Source: Favolaschia claudopus (taxonomy: Eukaryota; Basidiomycota; Agaricomycetes; Agaricales; Mycenaceae). Taken from it: 64,000 bases of DNA. The notes beneath the pieces are model-generated. The model was not told the DNA's origin. It ran no database searches and saw nothing but the letters and a program-made list of their open reading frames with translations. Below, piece by piece: positions 1-11,800 of the stretch. The position numbers and the translations under genes were made by a program. The stretch is taken from the NCBI GenBank assembly GCA_037176885.1, contig JAWWNJ010000156.1, positions 310,001 through 374,000 of the forward strand. Direction: 5' to 3'. Numbering within the stretch: the first letter of the stretch is position 1; each line of letters starts with the position of its first letter.

Positions 1-235
1 ATTGCGAGTTGGAGAATGTAAGGTATGTACGGTAAATGGAAGAGAAATAAATACTTCAACAAGGGTAGCTGAGGAAGGAGCCGGAGTTTTGAAAACGGGG
101 ATGGCACAGTGTGAACAAGTAAGATCAGGGGGGGAATTCTCTGGATAAGCTCGACGGCAGAGAGCACAAATTGCGCGTTGGGCAGAAGAGGTGTTGAGAG
201 TCGTATGAACACTATTTACACCATTCTCGCTGACT
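1..235 (-). CDS. Cys-rich, possibly zinc-binding fragment, open at window edge
   Basis: On the minus strand an open frame runs from about 235 off the left edge. It contains two C-x2-C pairs separated by 15 residues (CALC ... CSHC), which resembles a zinc ribbon or treble-clef knuckle. No other domain is visible and there is no start codon I can defend. It lies upstream of, and opposite to, the Tnp2 remnant. It could be part of another transposon protein or a chance frame. Confidence 0.25.
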
Positions 236-507
236 TGGTGGTGCAGGACGCGATAGGTTTAAGCAGCAGAATTTCAGAGGTAGAGCAGGCAGCTCGGCGC
301 GCGAAGCAGGTTCGCGCACGCGAGACGCGTCCCAGACGCGTCGGCAGCCAGTGTTCCTCCTAAGGGTTAAGCCTTAGAATGAATTAACCCTTAATTTCAA
401 GTTAATGCTAAGGGTTAATAACTAGGAAGCTCCGACTTCGTCGGAAGAAACCTTGCTTGGGGAATGCAGTAATTCATCATCATAAACTGTACACCGGACG
501 CCATATA
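236..507. other. Gap without recognised gene
   Basis: No gene is visible. From about 361 to 421 there are several copies of TAAGGGTTAA-like words in both orientations, and a short perfect hairpin TCCGAC-TTC-GTCGGA at about 433-447. These look like decayed repeat DNA rather than a telomere array because the words are not in tandem phase. Confidence 0.4.
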
Positions 508-897
508 CAGCCGTTTTGGAAACAATATACGGGTTTTGATCGAGTAGTGCTCATTCGTTTGTGCTTACCTTTGACATTGATGATTGTTTTGCTTCCCGTC
601 ACCAGCTCCACTTCAGCCGAATCTGAGTTTTGCTTCCGCCTCCCAGAGAACACCAGGGAAAAACAGGGGGTTAACAGAACTGAGGATCAAGACTCAGCTG
701 CTACTTGCCCAGAGTTCGACAGGGCCGTGACTTGCGAGCAAGGGCCAAAACAAGGGACCAGCGGCACTTGATGTGGTGCGGCCGCTCCACAAAGTGGATG
801 CTCCCGGCTTTGCCGATGACAGAATCGTCAACAAACGTAAGCACAAACGAACGAGCACCACTCAATCAAAACCCGTATATTGTTTCCAAAACGACTG
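508..897. mobile_element. MITE with ~60-bp terminal inverted repeats and TA target duplication
   Basis: The left end starts CAGCCGTTTTGGAAACAAT and the right end is its inverted copy (reverse complement starts CAGTCGTTTTGGAAACAAT). The match runs about 60 bp with a handful of substitutions. TA flanks both sides (506-507 and 898-899). The length is 390 bp with no credible coding, so this is a non-autonomous element. TA duplication and a CAG start fit the Tc1/mariner/pogo group by general knowledge; the exact family is inferred. Confidence 0.8.
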
Positions 898-1028
898 TAA
901 CGTAGAAGAGCAACAACAGCAAACCGAGATAGAATCCTTCCCCGCAGGTCGCGACAACATAGAGCATGTATATTTAGGCCCTAGAAGTATCATAAGTACC
1001 ACAAATCAAGCATGCACAGAAACACCAG

Positions 1029-2900
1029 GTGGTGTTTATATTGCAAGGCAAAATTCACAATTCAGCTGAAAAAATCAAAAATCAGCAACAAACCAGCTGG
1101 TTCAATGTTAACGACCTTCCAGCCACTCGGAAAATTCTTGGTCTTGCCGGCGTCGGATCCTACCATATTTGTACAGTCTGCAACTGCACGGGAGTGGAGC
1201 ATACGCATCGCACCGACCTTGACAACCCTGCTTGGACGCGGAGGGATCCCCAGCAGCTGCGTCGGTGGGCATACGCTTGGAAGGACGCATCTTCGCAGGC
1301 AGAGCGCGATAAGATCTTCGAAGAACATGGCGTGCGATGGTCTGAGTTTTGGCATCTACTGTATTAATTGGGATCCAACGCGGATGGGGGTCGTCGATCT
1401 GATGCATTGTGTTTTGGAGGGGTTGGTACATTATCACTGCCGTCGAGTTCTTAGAATCGACGCCGAGGTCGCTAAAAAGAAGGAGGTTGCCGGGATTGCC
1501 TTTGACCACGACTGGTGGGAGTATGATCCCAATGAGTGTCCTTCCCAGTATCTGCTGAAGAATCATGAGAAGGAAATTGGGCAGATCCGCTCCATCCAGG
1601 CCAAGCTCGTTCAAGCACTTGTCGACGAGGTAGATGAGGATATGGATGAGGATATGGACTCCGACGTTGACATGCCCCATGCCCCTCAGGACGTCGCTAT
1701 GCCCGATGTCCCCACAAACGACGTCCCCGCGATTAGCAAGGAAACCATGTACAATGCTCTTCACAACAACAGTCGTCCGGCTCTTCGTTTTGTAGCATAC
1801 TCTCTCGGGCTCGATCTCGAAGGCGCGAAGACGAAGGCTCACTATTGCGAGAAATTGATGGCCTGGTTGTTCACATCTTATTACGCCAATATTTATCAAT
1901 GCCACAGCGTCGAACTAAACCTCGTAAAGGCGACGGCAACTTTGTTCCAAAGGCAATCACTCTTCAGCATATCAAATTCATACAACGCGTGATAAAGAAA
2001 ATGCATCGTCCGTCCTGGATCAATTCCGTGCCACCCAACTATGGGGAGAGCAACGCCGGTAGTATCAAAGCAGACGAGTGGCGCACTCTCGCCTTCCTGT
2101 ATCTCCCCATCGCGCTCATCCTGATGTGAGGGGATCGACCAGAGGACGCCGAGACCCCACGCCTCCTTCCAATGCTCGATCACAGCATGGCCCTATTCCA
2201 AGCTGTCATCGTCGTCTGCCGCTACACTATGACCTTCGACCGCGCAACCAGGTACCGTCGCTTCCTGAAGGCGTGGGTGGACGGGCTTCCTGTGCACTAT
2301 CCCCATACACAGAATCATGCCAAACGACCCAATATCCATGTCGCGTTCCACATTTATGATTTCCTCCTGCTTTTCCGCCCTGTTGTCTCGTGGTGGTGCC
2401 TCTCTCTCGAGCGAATGATTCGCTATCTGCAGAAACTTAACACTGCCAGTCATATAGGAGGGGAACTTGAAGGCACATTGACGAGGTCTTTTTAGTGCTG
2501 CAGCTGTGCGGCGACATCTCCGCCGCCCGAACTGCTCGGAGGTACTTAAACAGTTCAAAGCCATATTCGATCGAGCTTTCACGCCCCGAAGCGAGTCCGC
2601 AGACTCTCCTCCTCTCGCCGTAGACGGTGAACGTGCCCACTACACGTACAATGGCCACACATTCTCTCGTGCATCCACTCATATCGGCAACAGTCTCATC
2701 CTCTATTACCCCTCTTCCTCGGCACCCGACCTAGTCCCCGGCAGCATCAAAAAATCATCTCCCATGGAGAGTCGACTACGTTCGTTGTTCGCCGCCAGGC
2801 GCCTTTGCCTGCCGGCAAGTCGGATCTATTTTTGCGTTATTTTCCCGCCCAGACCTACTCTTCCAAAATGCTGCCCATCACCGATACGATCGAACCATTA
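1029..2900 (+). pseudogene. Tnp2-like (CACTA/EnSpm superfamily) transposase remnant
   Basis: Pieces of one protein lie in order but in shifting frames. 1029-1367 has an HTHRTDLDNPAWTRRD stretch followed by RRWAYAWKDASS. From about 1360 a second frame has WDPTRMGVVDLMHCVLEGL and VHYHCRRVLRID. 1845-2129 reads ITLQHIKFIQRVIKKMH; 2172-2495 reads MTFDRATRYRRFLKAWV and LSLERMIRYLQKL (the DUF4218-like region); 2506-2900 holds a C-terminal part. This order is typical of basidiomycete Tnp2/Transposase_21 proteins. At least three frameshifts and a replaced acidic linker (about 1630-1740) make it non-functional. I did not find CACTA termini flanking it. Confidence 0.8.
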
Positions 2901-3142
2901 ACCGTTCCTTAACGAGATGGTCCCTCGGCGGTGCAACATCTCCTTCTGGTAAGTTCAATTTTGTGGTGTTCTCCTGAGCTGTAGCTGGTTGTTGCTCATT
3001 TGGTCATTTCACACAAGATACGCCTCCGCTTCGCCCCGGCACCCGCGGGGCATGGACATTGAACATAAATGGCGGACTCGCCTGAGTTTTACGTCCCGCT
3101 GCTCCCTGTATGTTAGTTTGACGCCAATATCGACAACAACAC
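2901..3142. other. Gap between Tnp2 remnant and LTR element
   Basis: About 240 bp with no gene I can support; probably the decayed 3' flank of the Tnp2 remnant. The last five bases, AACAC (3138-3142), are the left target duplication of the following LTR element. Confidence 0.5.
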
Positions 3143-3392
3143 TGTCAGGACATGAATTTGTTCGTTCGCATCATTCCGAGTTGGGATGTTCCTTATCTCT
3201 TGATATCTATCTACATCTATATACTTCCCGTAGTTGTGGTCTAGAATATATCACTCTTACTCTTAACCCCCATCTTGACCACTGAGTCTTTCTCTCTTGT
3301 GCCCCTCCGTGTGCTCCTGCACCTGCACTCCAGCAGCTCTTGTTCCGATCGAGCTCTATCGGCTTCCAGCCACCTCGGTTTATATTCTGATA
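3143..3392 (+). repeat. 5' LTR of Copia-like element
   Basis: 250 bp, TGTCAG...CTGATA, nearly identical to 4516-4769. The ends form the short inverted repeat TGTCAG/CTGAYA expected of LTRs. Confidence 0.88.
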
Positions 3393-3404
3393 GGTTATGG
3401 GCCC
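3393..3404 (+). promoter_or_regulatory. Primer-binding site, half tRNA-iMet type
   Basis: GGTTATGGGCCC immediately follows the LTR. The complement of the anticodon arm of initiator tRNA-Met is GGTTATGAGCCC, so one base differs. Position and sequence support Copia affinity. Confidence 0.65.
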
Positions 3405-4515
3405 CGCGCCCTGGCCCCTAGCGCCTGAGCTTGATGCGAGAGCGGCTTGCTCCAGCGTGCCTCCGGAATCTTACCATCCACTCGTTACTTCCACTGCTCA
3501 TCCTGATCTACGCCATCCTCGCATCCACCTCGACTCTTTGCTGTTCTTCCTAGGTCTTCCTCTCGAGCCTCCCTTACACTGCAGCCTCGACACTCTTATC
3601 TCTACAGCATCTACTGGTTCTCACGCTGCTGTACAGACCTCTCACGGATGTCAAGTGTCCGTGCACATGACCTGCTCATCCCGATGACTCTCAGAAAGTT
3701 CTTTCCCACACACTGTGTGCCGCTTCGACCTCTCTCTGGATCCTCACTGGGTAAAGGAATTGTTTCCTTCCATGATCCATCCATCATCCCCAGCATTCTC
3801 GCCCTCGAGGAGGTTATTATTTACCTCAATTGTCCTGCTGTTCCGCGGATTCCAACGGTGCTCCTCTGGTGTACAGCCATTGCCGGTTCACTTCCCCTTG
3901 CACGACAATTCCTACCAACATCAGCTTCCATATTCATTCTGCCGACCTCTTCCTTTCCATCACAGGATCACAACCCTTACCGTTCGGCAGAACACACCAC
4001 GAACTTCCAATCCTAACCACTGCACTGCAAGCTGCGGTCTCTTGGGATAGGTGGGAGCCAACATTGCTGCTCCACCTGCTGTGCTGTACAGCATACCACA
4101 TCCAGATTTTATTGTACACTTGGATACTGGAGCCAATTTTCGCTGGTATTTCTTCTAGGTATCTAATGGCCAATGCGCTGCTATGCACGCAGGATCTGGT
4201 CATCACCAGGTGAAAGCTCATGGGCTTCCACATGGATCGCACATTTGGGCGACCAATTATAGCAGGGTTGCGGAGACTAAACTTGTTCTCGCCGACTTCT
4301 CCATTGTAGCGCAACTGTCTTTTCGACCGTTCGGTGACGGGGACTGTAGCCATTGTCTCGATTGCAGTTTGCGCTGCCCTGGGCGTTGTTTTTGGTATGA
4401 CTGCTATAGTTCTTTCTGTCTTCTGAATGTGCTATTCGGTGGGAGCTCTCGCACATTCGTTATTGTTGCTTTTATTCCTTTGTAGGCTATATCTCGTTCT
4501 TTGCGAAGGTGGGAG

Positions 4516-4769
4516 TGTCAGGACATGAATTTGTTCGTTCGCATCATTCCGAGTTGTGATGTTCCTTATCTCTTGATATCTATCTACATCTATATACTTC
4601 CCGTAGTTGAGTATGGTCTAGAATAAATCACTCTTACTCTTAACCCCCATCTTGACCACTGAGTCTTTCTCTCTTGTGCCCCTCCGTGTGCTCCTGCACC
4701 TGCACTCCAGCAGCTCTTGTTCCGATCGAGCTCTATCGGCTTCCAGCCACCTCGGTTTATATTCTGATA
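4516..4769 (+). repeat. 3' LTR of Copia-like element
   Basis: 254 bp direct copy of 3143-3392, with a 4-bp insertion near 4610 and a few base changes; followed by the target duplication AACAC. Confidence 0.88.
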
Positions 4770-4774
4770 AACAC

Positions 4775-5630
4775 TAGTGGAAGAATACGGACTGCACGAG
4801 CTGCACTTCGCTCCGATGGACTCGGAATACACTACTCGAATCTGAACCCGAAAAGGGAGCTGCCAATCGATTTTTCTTTTTCAGCGACGTGCCTCAGAAG
4901 CCACGACAGCTTTGATTCAGCTCAAGGATCTAGTGATGAAGAGTCAGAAGTCTCCCAGTATCTTTGTATCCAAATACCTACTGTGTTGCTTGTTATCTCA
5001 TCAAGGAGCTAGTTGGCCCAAACATTGTAAATCTTCAGAACCATATTTAGGCGGCGGTCATTCAGCTCCGATGAAGTGCCTTGAATTTGATCAATTGGGA
5101 CGGGACGGCAGAAAATATTCAATAGGGGCATTCAAAGTAAAATCGCGCTTTCGCGCTTACAAGGCTTTCGGGCTTTCGTGCTTACGCGGCAGAAGCGGCA
5201 CCATCTGTCAAACACGGCAGCGCGGCAGTGCGTGACATTCCGTCACCGTTCCCTTTTGGGAAGCCTCTTTAAAATTTTCTTCTCTGCCCTCGACGCGTAT
5301 CGCGTGCCCTGGCGGACTGCCGCAGTTTCCAAGCCTCTACATCCACAGTCGTCGTTCTATCTTTTCCCTCTCTGCCTACAGTCCTGTCGTCAAAAAACGC
5401 CGTGAGTTGATACTGTACCTGCCTGTATGGAGGCAACCGTCATGGTACCGGTGGGGTCGGTTGTGTCGCCTGTTTTTGAGGTGGTCACGGTCACGGTTGA
5501 GGTCGATGCTTGAAAAAATCGTGACGCAACACGAAAAAAAGTTTTTGGCCTGGGAACATACACAGGTGAGTCAGTGCTTACCTTTTGTGCTGCTTATTGG
5601 CCGACATCCCTCGAAATTAGCGGGTTTGTG
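4775..5630. other. Gap with possible 5' region of the DUF7918-like locus
   Basis: No gene is recognised in 4775-5410. Pyrimidine-rich stretches at 5335-5395 resemble fungal 5' leaders, and an ATG near 5428 opens a short valine-rich frame that soon stops. This may be the leader or a decayed first exon of the downstream gene, but I cannot assign it. Confidence 0.3.
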
Positions 5631-5815
5631 CAAAGCGACCCGGGTCGCTTTGAGACCGCTCAGATCTTGACAACGAACAGTCTCAGGTGTGAAGTCCCAG
5701 CGACCTAGGAGTGCCCCAGGGCAATTCTCTTCTAGGTCGCTTAGAGCTCGCACCTGGTATCTGTTGTTGCGGAAATCTGAGCGATCGAAAAGCGACTTGG
5801 GTCGCTCGCATAAAC
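5631..5815. repeat. Palindromic GCGACC/GGTCGC repeat cluster
   Basis: 5631-5652 is a perfect 22-bp palindrome centred on AAAGCGACCCGGGTCGCTTT. Related half-sites recur nearby (CAGCGACCTAGG near 5699, TAGGTCGCTTAG near 5735, AAGCGACTTGGGTCGCT near 5790). The cluster sits in the 5' part of the DUF7918-like gene and may explain why its first exon cannot be read. Confidence 0.6.
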
Positions 5816-6859
5816 ACACTGCTACGTGCTGGATACCTTCAGAAAGCGACAAGGTATGTACGCCCTCAAACTTGGCTGAAAATTTTGCCTCGATGTTTTC
5901 CAGAAGTTTTGTGTTCATTTGAAGAATACGCGCTCCTCATCTCGGGCATTGGTCAATGGGCAGCTGAGCGTAAATGGCACCGTTTTGATCAGCAGTGACC
6001 TGGACACTTCGGTCTCAAAGTCTTCACGGACTACCTCGACAGTAATTGATAGCGTTCCGTCTGGGCCTTTTGCCTCCCGATCATTAAAATTTGCTCGACA
6101 AGTGTTATCAGGCATGGCATCCATAGTTTGAAATAATATCGAATCTTAGGCAAATTTACCGTAGATGAAGATGCGTTGTTGGAAGCCAATGTCTCTTCAG
6201 AACTCGGCTCGATCAAAGTCGAGATGCGCATTATACAGATAACTTGTAGTACCAGCAGCAGGCGCTCGGCGCGAACTTCGCGAAAGGCACTTAGTGATAA
6301 ACAACACCCTTACAAACCGCAAGTGCTTCATGAGAAATCGAAGAAGGCGGCCATGGGGCACACCGTCGAGTGAGTTTTGTTCTTGTTTTCGTGAGTGTTT
6401 CTAATCTCCCTTCCTGAGGCTTGGTGAAGATTTTGTGACGGAAGGCGAGTTAGGTTGGTCGACCGAGTATGATGTTGTCCGGAGTCATGGGACTTTCATC
6501 TTCAAGTACAGACCTATCGGTAGATTCCTTATTTCTGCTGTTTATCTCCCCATCATACTACTGATAACTCAAACTACAGATGTACTCGTAGCCACAGGCA
6601 TAGTGCCACAGGACGCTCTACCCCAGATTGCCAGTAACGAGAAAATGAAACTGGGTCTGACAGATGGCACCGATGGCAATGCCGCAACTGAGATCGCGAG
6701 GCTCGAAGTCCGTTGCTGCGTTTATGCCGGGATCCGGTACTGATGCCTTTGATTTAGGCACAACTGCGAGAGTTGAAAGGAAAGGTCGCCAGAGTCAAAT
6801 CGGAATCGTCCGAGAGGACTTTTGGGTTCGGGCAGGATGAAATTATCGATTTGACTTGA
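5800..6859 (+). CDS. DUF7918-like protein gene (5' end unclear)
   Basis: Exon pieces follow the order of the Agaricomycete DUF7918 family: TATCWIPSESDK (to 5853), KFCVHLKN with SVNGT (from 5904), a DEDALLE/SSELG segment, LHEKSKKAAMGHTVE, GTFIFKYRPI, VLVATGIVPQD, and a C-terminus ending IIDLT before the stop at 6857-6859. Introns of 49-60 nt at 5854-5903, 6370-6418, 6520-6579 and 6708-6757 have GT...AG ends and keep the frame. The junction between about 6080 and 6150 does not close cleanly and the start codon is not found; a palindromic repeat cluster lies there. Function of the family is unknown to me. It may be a real gene with a misread junction or a recent pseudogene. Confidence 0.55.
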
Positions 6860-7840
6860 CACATCGATCTTCAGCTTCTTCCACGTTGACGGTCTATAAC
6901 AAAAACATGTAGTGTTACTGAGCCAACGTTGCATGTCGGCAAAGGGTAAATGTTGTTACCCGTGCTACGCTACGTGTGATCTGGCGTGACTGACAATCAA
7001 GGAAGAGAAATTAGATGGTGGGAGTGGGCAGCGATCGAGCCATCAGTGTTCTGCTTGTACATATTGATTGATGACGGATCCCTGCCAAATGCCATGGCCG
7101 ACACGCCGCGACGTTTTGTGGGCGGCAGCCGTATCTTGCCGAAAAAGTTGAGAGGCAAAGTTGTAGCTGAAATATAAATCTGGGATTTGGCCGAACGGAT
7201 TTTTGGATTTTAAAAAACTGAGAAAGTTAGGTGTTGGATAAAGACCATATCTCAATAAGAAATTCATTTCTCTCCAATCCCTTCGGCCAAATCCTAGGCT
7301 TTGATCTCACAAACAACTTTGAGTTTATGTGCCGGGGCCGGCACAGGCTCAAAAACTTCGTCCCGTCCTGTCACTCTATGCCTGCACTAGATGTGTGACA
7401 CAGAGTGACATTCCTCCGAATTTCCTCTTGTTGAGCATCCCTCAACATTGAATAAATTCTGACCTTACTATTGCTTCAACCAGGATAATATCTATATAGA
7501 TCTGTGTATACTTCGGCTGTATATACACTATAATCGTCAAAGTGCAACATTTGTAGCGCGGCGCCATTTGATGTGGCTGTGGGACTTGCCATCAGCCCAT
7601 CTGATCTCCATCGCTGCCCACTCCCATAGATGGGCGCACTCCTGAGCCTGTGAGAGGAGTGCAATGTCTTGTGACCAGCGGAGTGACGTGTGACGTGACG
7701 CTCCTCCTCCCGACTTCCATGACCGACACACGGCACGACGCGCTCAAGCTCTCTGCGCTGACTGTGTCCTGCGAAGCGTCAAGCCTTTCTCTCGTCATTC
7801 TTGCTCCGCTTACCTAGCCTGCTGCTCTTCGCCCTCTGTT
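6860..7840. other. Gap with decayed inverted repeats
   Basis: No gene is recognised. A short inverted repeat (GGATTTGGCCGAA near 7189 and its inverse near 7284) could be a ~110-bp MITE. A second, weaker inverted pair shares GGGAGTGGGCAGCGAT (near 7021 and inverted near 7612), suggesting an old foldback element of about 600 bp. Confidence 0.4.
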
Positions 7841-8245
7841 TCGGATTTCACTTAGGGGCCGAAATCTTAGCCTGGCTGCCTCAGGCTGAAATCTCACAGA
7901 CGACTACTTCTCGTTATTGTTTCCGGGAGAGATTGTCTCTCTTTTCGACCATACTGCTTCTCTCCTTTGCGGTTTAGGCTACCCCTGTGTCAAGTCAGAC
8001 GCTGTCGACTTGGGGATTTTTGGCTTAGTTTTGCGTCAAGACCAGCGTAGGAATAGTTCGGGTGAGTCTTCATGCCCTCATTCTTTCTCAGTCCATTCCA
8101 TCCCCCCATTGTATATTATCCTTCCTACCTTTCAATAATTGATCTCATTATGGATGCATTCATCTTCCGATTATTTTCTCCCTCTCCCCACCCCTTCACA
8201 AATGCATTTCATCATTCAATCACTACGTGCACTTGCTAATACGAC
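7841..8245. other. Gap preceding tandem array
   Basis: No gene or clear repeat is visible; pyrimidine-rich DNA leading into the tandem array at 8246. Confidence 0.4.
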
Positions 8246-8613
8246 GTTTCATACCCGCGCCTACATGCCCCGAGCCGTTATATCCGGACGGGTTTTAGGG
8301 TTACATCCCCACGATTCTGCGCTTAAATATTGCGCCTCCCACTTCATACCCGCGCCTACATGCGCAGAGCCGTTACATCCGGACGGGTTTTAGGGTTACA
8401 TCCCCACAATTTTGCGCCTACATGCGCCTCCAATTTCATACCCACGCGTTCATTCGCTGAGCCGTTATATCCGGACGGGTTTTAGGGTTACATCCCCACA
8501 ATTTTGCGCCTCCAATTTCATACCCGCGCCTTCATGCGCGTTACATCCGGACGGGCTTTAGGGTTACATCCCCATGATTTTGCGCCTAAATGCGTCTCCC
8601 ATTTCGCCCCCAC
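8246..8613 (+). repeat. Minisatellite, four ~82-96-bp units with TTTTAGGGTTACATCCCCA core
   Basis: Units begin near 8247, 8343, 8434 and 8516. Each reads TTTCATACCCGCGCC, then a short variable part, GCCGTTAYATCCGGACGGG, TTTTAGGGTTACATCCCCA and WTTTTGCGCC. Periods of 96, 91 and 82 bp show internal deletions. The core contains a TTAGGG word, but only once per unit, so this is not a telomere. It heads the non-coding desert to its right. Confidence 0.85.
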
Positions 8614-11600
8614 GCCTCGATACCCGACCTTTATTGTCGTTCAACGTGGTCCGATATCCTTTTGATTACCTTTGTGCCCACATGTACTAAGCGGTTACAA
8701 GCCGCTGGGTCTAACATCTTCACGGGCACATTTGACTTGCTCTGCGGCGCCTGAAACTGCTTCTGATTTTTGTGTATCAACGGCTCATGTCATTAATCCT
8801 ATCGGTCTGTACGGAGATTTACTGCGACCCACATTCATATTCAACATGACATTTCTTCGATAAGTAATCCCGAGCTGTTTGTGGCACTACATGCTTGGAA
8901 TGGAATACTTCCCATTCGAGCAGTTTTGGGAGTCCCTGGATTCTCGTCCTCTCCGCAACTCGGAAAGACATACAGAGAGTTGCACATTTGCGCTTTCGAT
9001 CTTTTATCGGATCCTCTTGGTCGATAATCTTCTGCGTGTCATCCAACCTACATTTCTATCTCCGTATCGAGTCTTACATCTCAGCCCTTTATTTGTGTTA
9101 CCTCCCTAATTTTTCTGCAGTCTCATGAGCATCTAAATATACTCGCTTTCTTCCGCGGCTTTCCATCCCGTTATAATCTTCCGCTAATACATACTTCTAT
9201 CGAGCGTCTCAATTAAGCTTCGCTTTTTCCTTCCTGTTTTAATTTCCTGTCCACCTACACTTTGTGCCGGCATTTCGGTTTGCGTCTTCGAGCACACGTT
9301 CGGATTCTTGATAGGAAGGCGCTTGATTAATCCGAATCTCAGTCATGTTCTTTCGACCAGCATGTTTGCTTCCCCGCAATTACTGCGAATAACTGGGTCC
9401 TGCAGATGAATGCTACTGTTCACCTTGATCCTCGAGGCGTACTGTTTTGATTCCTTCGAGCTCAATCATTTCATTCATGTGAACGTACATTCCTGGCATC
9501 TTGAATTGCTCGGGTTTGAATGAGGCTCTGTCTTCATAACTTCTGTGAACGGGTGAATTCTGCTATTCGACCGCTATATCTACAATTTTGCATCATGTAG
9601 TGCGAATTTATTCACATTAATTCGTACCCGGAGAATTTACGATCTATGATTTTCATTTGTTGGTTTTCTCGCATCTTCGGTTACCAGCCTGGGTTCAGAG
9701 TCAGTATACAGTCAAAGCTGCCATAACCCATAGGCTTCGGTGGAGCCCAAAAGCTCTTGCCTTCCCGCTCACGCTTACTATGTGGAGGGTGATTTTGCAA
9801 CTGTATGCTCAAGCCGGGGCGCTGTCATTCTCGGTCTAAATGCCTCCCTAAAATTATATCTTCGCTTTGAGGCGAACATAACATGAAGTTAAGGCTTCTT
9901 ATCTGACCACTCGAGAATCGAGCCTTCGATAAATTGAATACGAACAGTAATTTAGATGACTCCACATTCTAACGCTCGATGCCGTTGGTACATTCATAAG
10001 TTGCTTTAATTCCGAACCATGCTGCGTTGTTTTGCTCAGTATACTTGCCTCCGAGTCGTATTTGTTCAATTCTTTCGACTCCATAGCGGTTTCGATGTCC
10101 AGCTCGGACTTACTCAATTCATGGTTCTGCTTTCAATGTTTAATCTATCTACTTCGAGGCAAACCATAACACTGGTTACTGAGTCCATGTTCAACATCGA
10201 TGTGGGCGTTAACACTGACTCTTTTCTTGGAATAATAATCACCACCCTCGTCCTAATTTCGGTCGAAGCTCCGTCCTTTCTAGCCAATTCATTTTGCATG
10301 CTTAATAGTTTTCGTCCCTAATATCGACCCCCGATCACAGTCCTCGTACCAAATACTCATCCTATTTCCACTGACCTTTTATCTGGACAACCGCGGTCTC
10401 GTTCCTCGGATTGATTGGCTCAAACCTTAAATTATGAGTGCCCGCTTACGCTCTCAATCATTGAATTTGACTGACAGACTACGCCAAATACTTATGCCAA
10501 CAGCACAATTCCCCGTCCAACTTCTCGAAGTAGGCTTGGATCTTCTCTATTTCATTTCAAGTCGTCCCATTACTAGAGCTTATGTTGCTCACCTTCATTC
10601 GTCTGACTTATAAAATGCTCTGCCGACTCGGAATTTATTCGATGTGTATTGCTTTCATGGGCGGCTACCACTTTTCACTGTTCCTAATACTGACTCGAGT
10701 CTGGCTTAAGACTGTTTTTATATCTGATATCCGTCGAATTCTTGTTCCCGGTTCGATATCACTTCTGTGTTGGATTCCGAATGCCTCGTAGTAAACCGTT
10801 CTAAAATGTTCGACTATTGTGTCCGCTTCGTGCGGGTTTCTTTCTTATATTTCTCATCCAGTTCCTATTTACTTTGCAAAGAGGACAGCTATAATACATG
10901 TCCTGTTTCTACCCCATATCCATAAAATTATTGGATCGGGTTTGATAGCTCCACCGTAAAACCTGGTCATAGTCATTTGCCTCGCTGGTAACAATTCGGA
11001 AATTGTTTGAAGTACCTGCCCTGCCAATTTATTCTCAAATTCGCACTCGGGTTTGAAACTTGGGAGTCTTCTGGGCCTCATCGCGGACCTGGTTATATAA
11101 CATCCATCCTTCCCACAAATTCTCCTGTATTTTTCACAGATCGAGGAATTCTTTGCCGATTTAAAAATCGTCGTGGCTCGAATATGCCATTTCAAGACAC
11201 TAATGATTATTAAAGATTCGCCTCCAATTCCCTCTCATGACCTGTTTGAAGCTCCGATCAATTCGAGCGCGTTACCTCAATCTCTGCTAGTTGTGCTATC
11301 TACTCTGCCAACATCAACCATATTATAACTGTGCATACTGAGGCCGAAGTCCCGCTTCGGGTCCACAAATCTTTGATTAGGTGGTATTTGCGCTCTCTCC
11401 ATCCCGCTCATTAATCTCAGTTCAAATTATTGGCCTTTGGCTTGGCCCGGCTGTTCTCATTTATTTGAGGAGGTTATACGACTGTGATTCCGTTCTAATC
11501 GCCACTCCTGCGTCAAATAAAATTTACCAGCTTAGCCTGTTCGGAATTTACTTCTACGTTGACATTCCAAGTCCCATGGAACTTCAAAATATTTCATCTA

Positions 11601-11640
11601 TTACTTGTAGTGCGATCTCAAGCCATAGGGAATGTCATCA
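8614..11640. other. ORF-free desert A
   Basis: About 3 kb without any frame longer than roughly 100 codons and with no recognised family. Composition is A/T-leaning but still contains CpG, so it does not look like classical RIP-depleted DNA. Words such as CATTC and TTCGA recur without clear period. It may be very old tandem-repeat or element DNA. Confidence 0.5.
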
Positions 11641-11800
11641 GCCGCCTTCTTTTAGGTTAGTCGTGGTCTCTGGAGATGCCCTCGCCTGGCGGCTTTTTCC
11701 TTTGGGTGCCTTCTCGCGCATCCCTTCGCCCACGACCAGGAGATCAGCCGGTTAGATTCCACCGGCTGTCTTCTCCTCACCCGCACACAACTACGGCTGT
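11641..11800 (+). repeat. GC-rich terminal repeat, copy 1
   Basis: Diverged relative of 19645-19815. Both start GCCGCCTTCT, contain GGTTAG, CCCTCG, CTGG and CGCGCATCCC-TCGCCC, and end in a CACCC/CACAC-rich stretch. Each closes a non-coding desert on its right side. No known family is recognised. Confidence 0.55.

Larger units (their letters stand above)
3143..4769 (+). mobile_element. Complete non-autonomous Copia-like LTR retrotransposon
   Basis: Two direct repeats of about 250 bp (3143-3392 and 4516-4769) bound 1123 bp of internal DNA. Both start TGTCAG and end CTGATA, and the whole is flanked by the 5-bp duplication AACAC (3138-3142 and 4770-4774). Directly after the left LTR lies GGTTATGGGCCC, one mismatch from the complement of the initiator-tRNA-Met anticodon loop, the half-tRNA primer used by copia-type elements. 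A purine tract (GAAGGTGGGAG) abuts the right LTR. No gag or pol frame is open, so it must be moved in trans. The LTRs differ by a few substitutions and one 4-bp indel, so the insertion is fairly recent. Confidence 0.88.

Noticed and set aside
1108..1905. 265-residue minus-strand ORF
   Set aside because: It is the antisense shadow of the Tnp2 transposase remnant on the plus strand.
4085..4170. Aspartic protease remnant (LDTGAN) inside the Copia-like element
   Set aside because: Only five or six residues match, with no supporting frame on either side; too short to call.
7537..7798. Small minus-strand genes near 7.6 kb
   Set aside because: Overlapping frames within a decayed inverted repeat; no domain, leader or intron supports them.
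8246..8613. CRISPR array or telomeric repeat
   Set aside because: Units of 82-96 bp are contiguous with no constant repeat-spacer alternation, and TTAGGG appears once per unit. It is a minisatellite.
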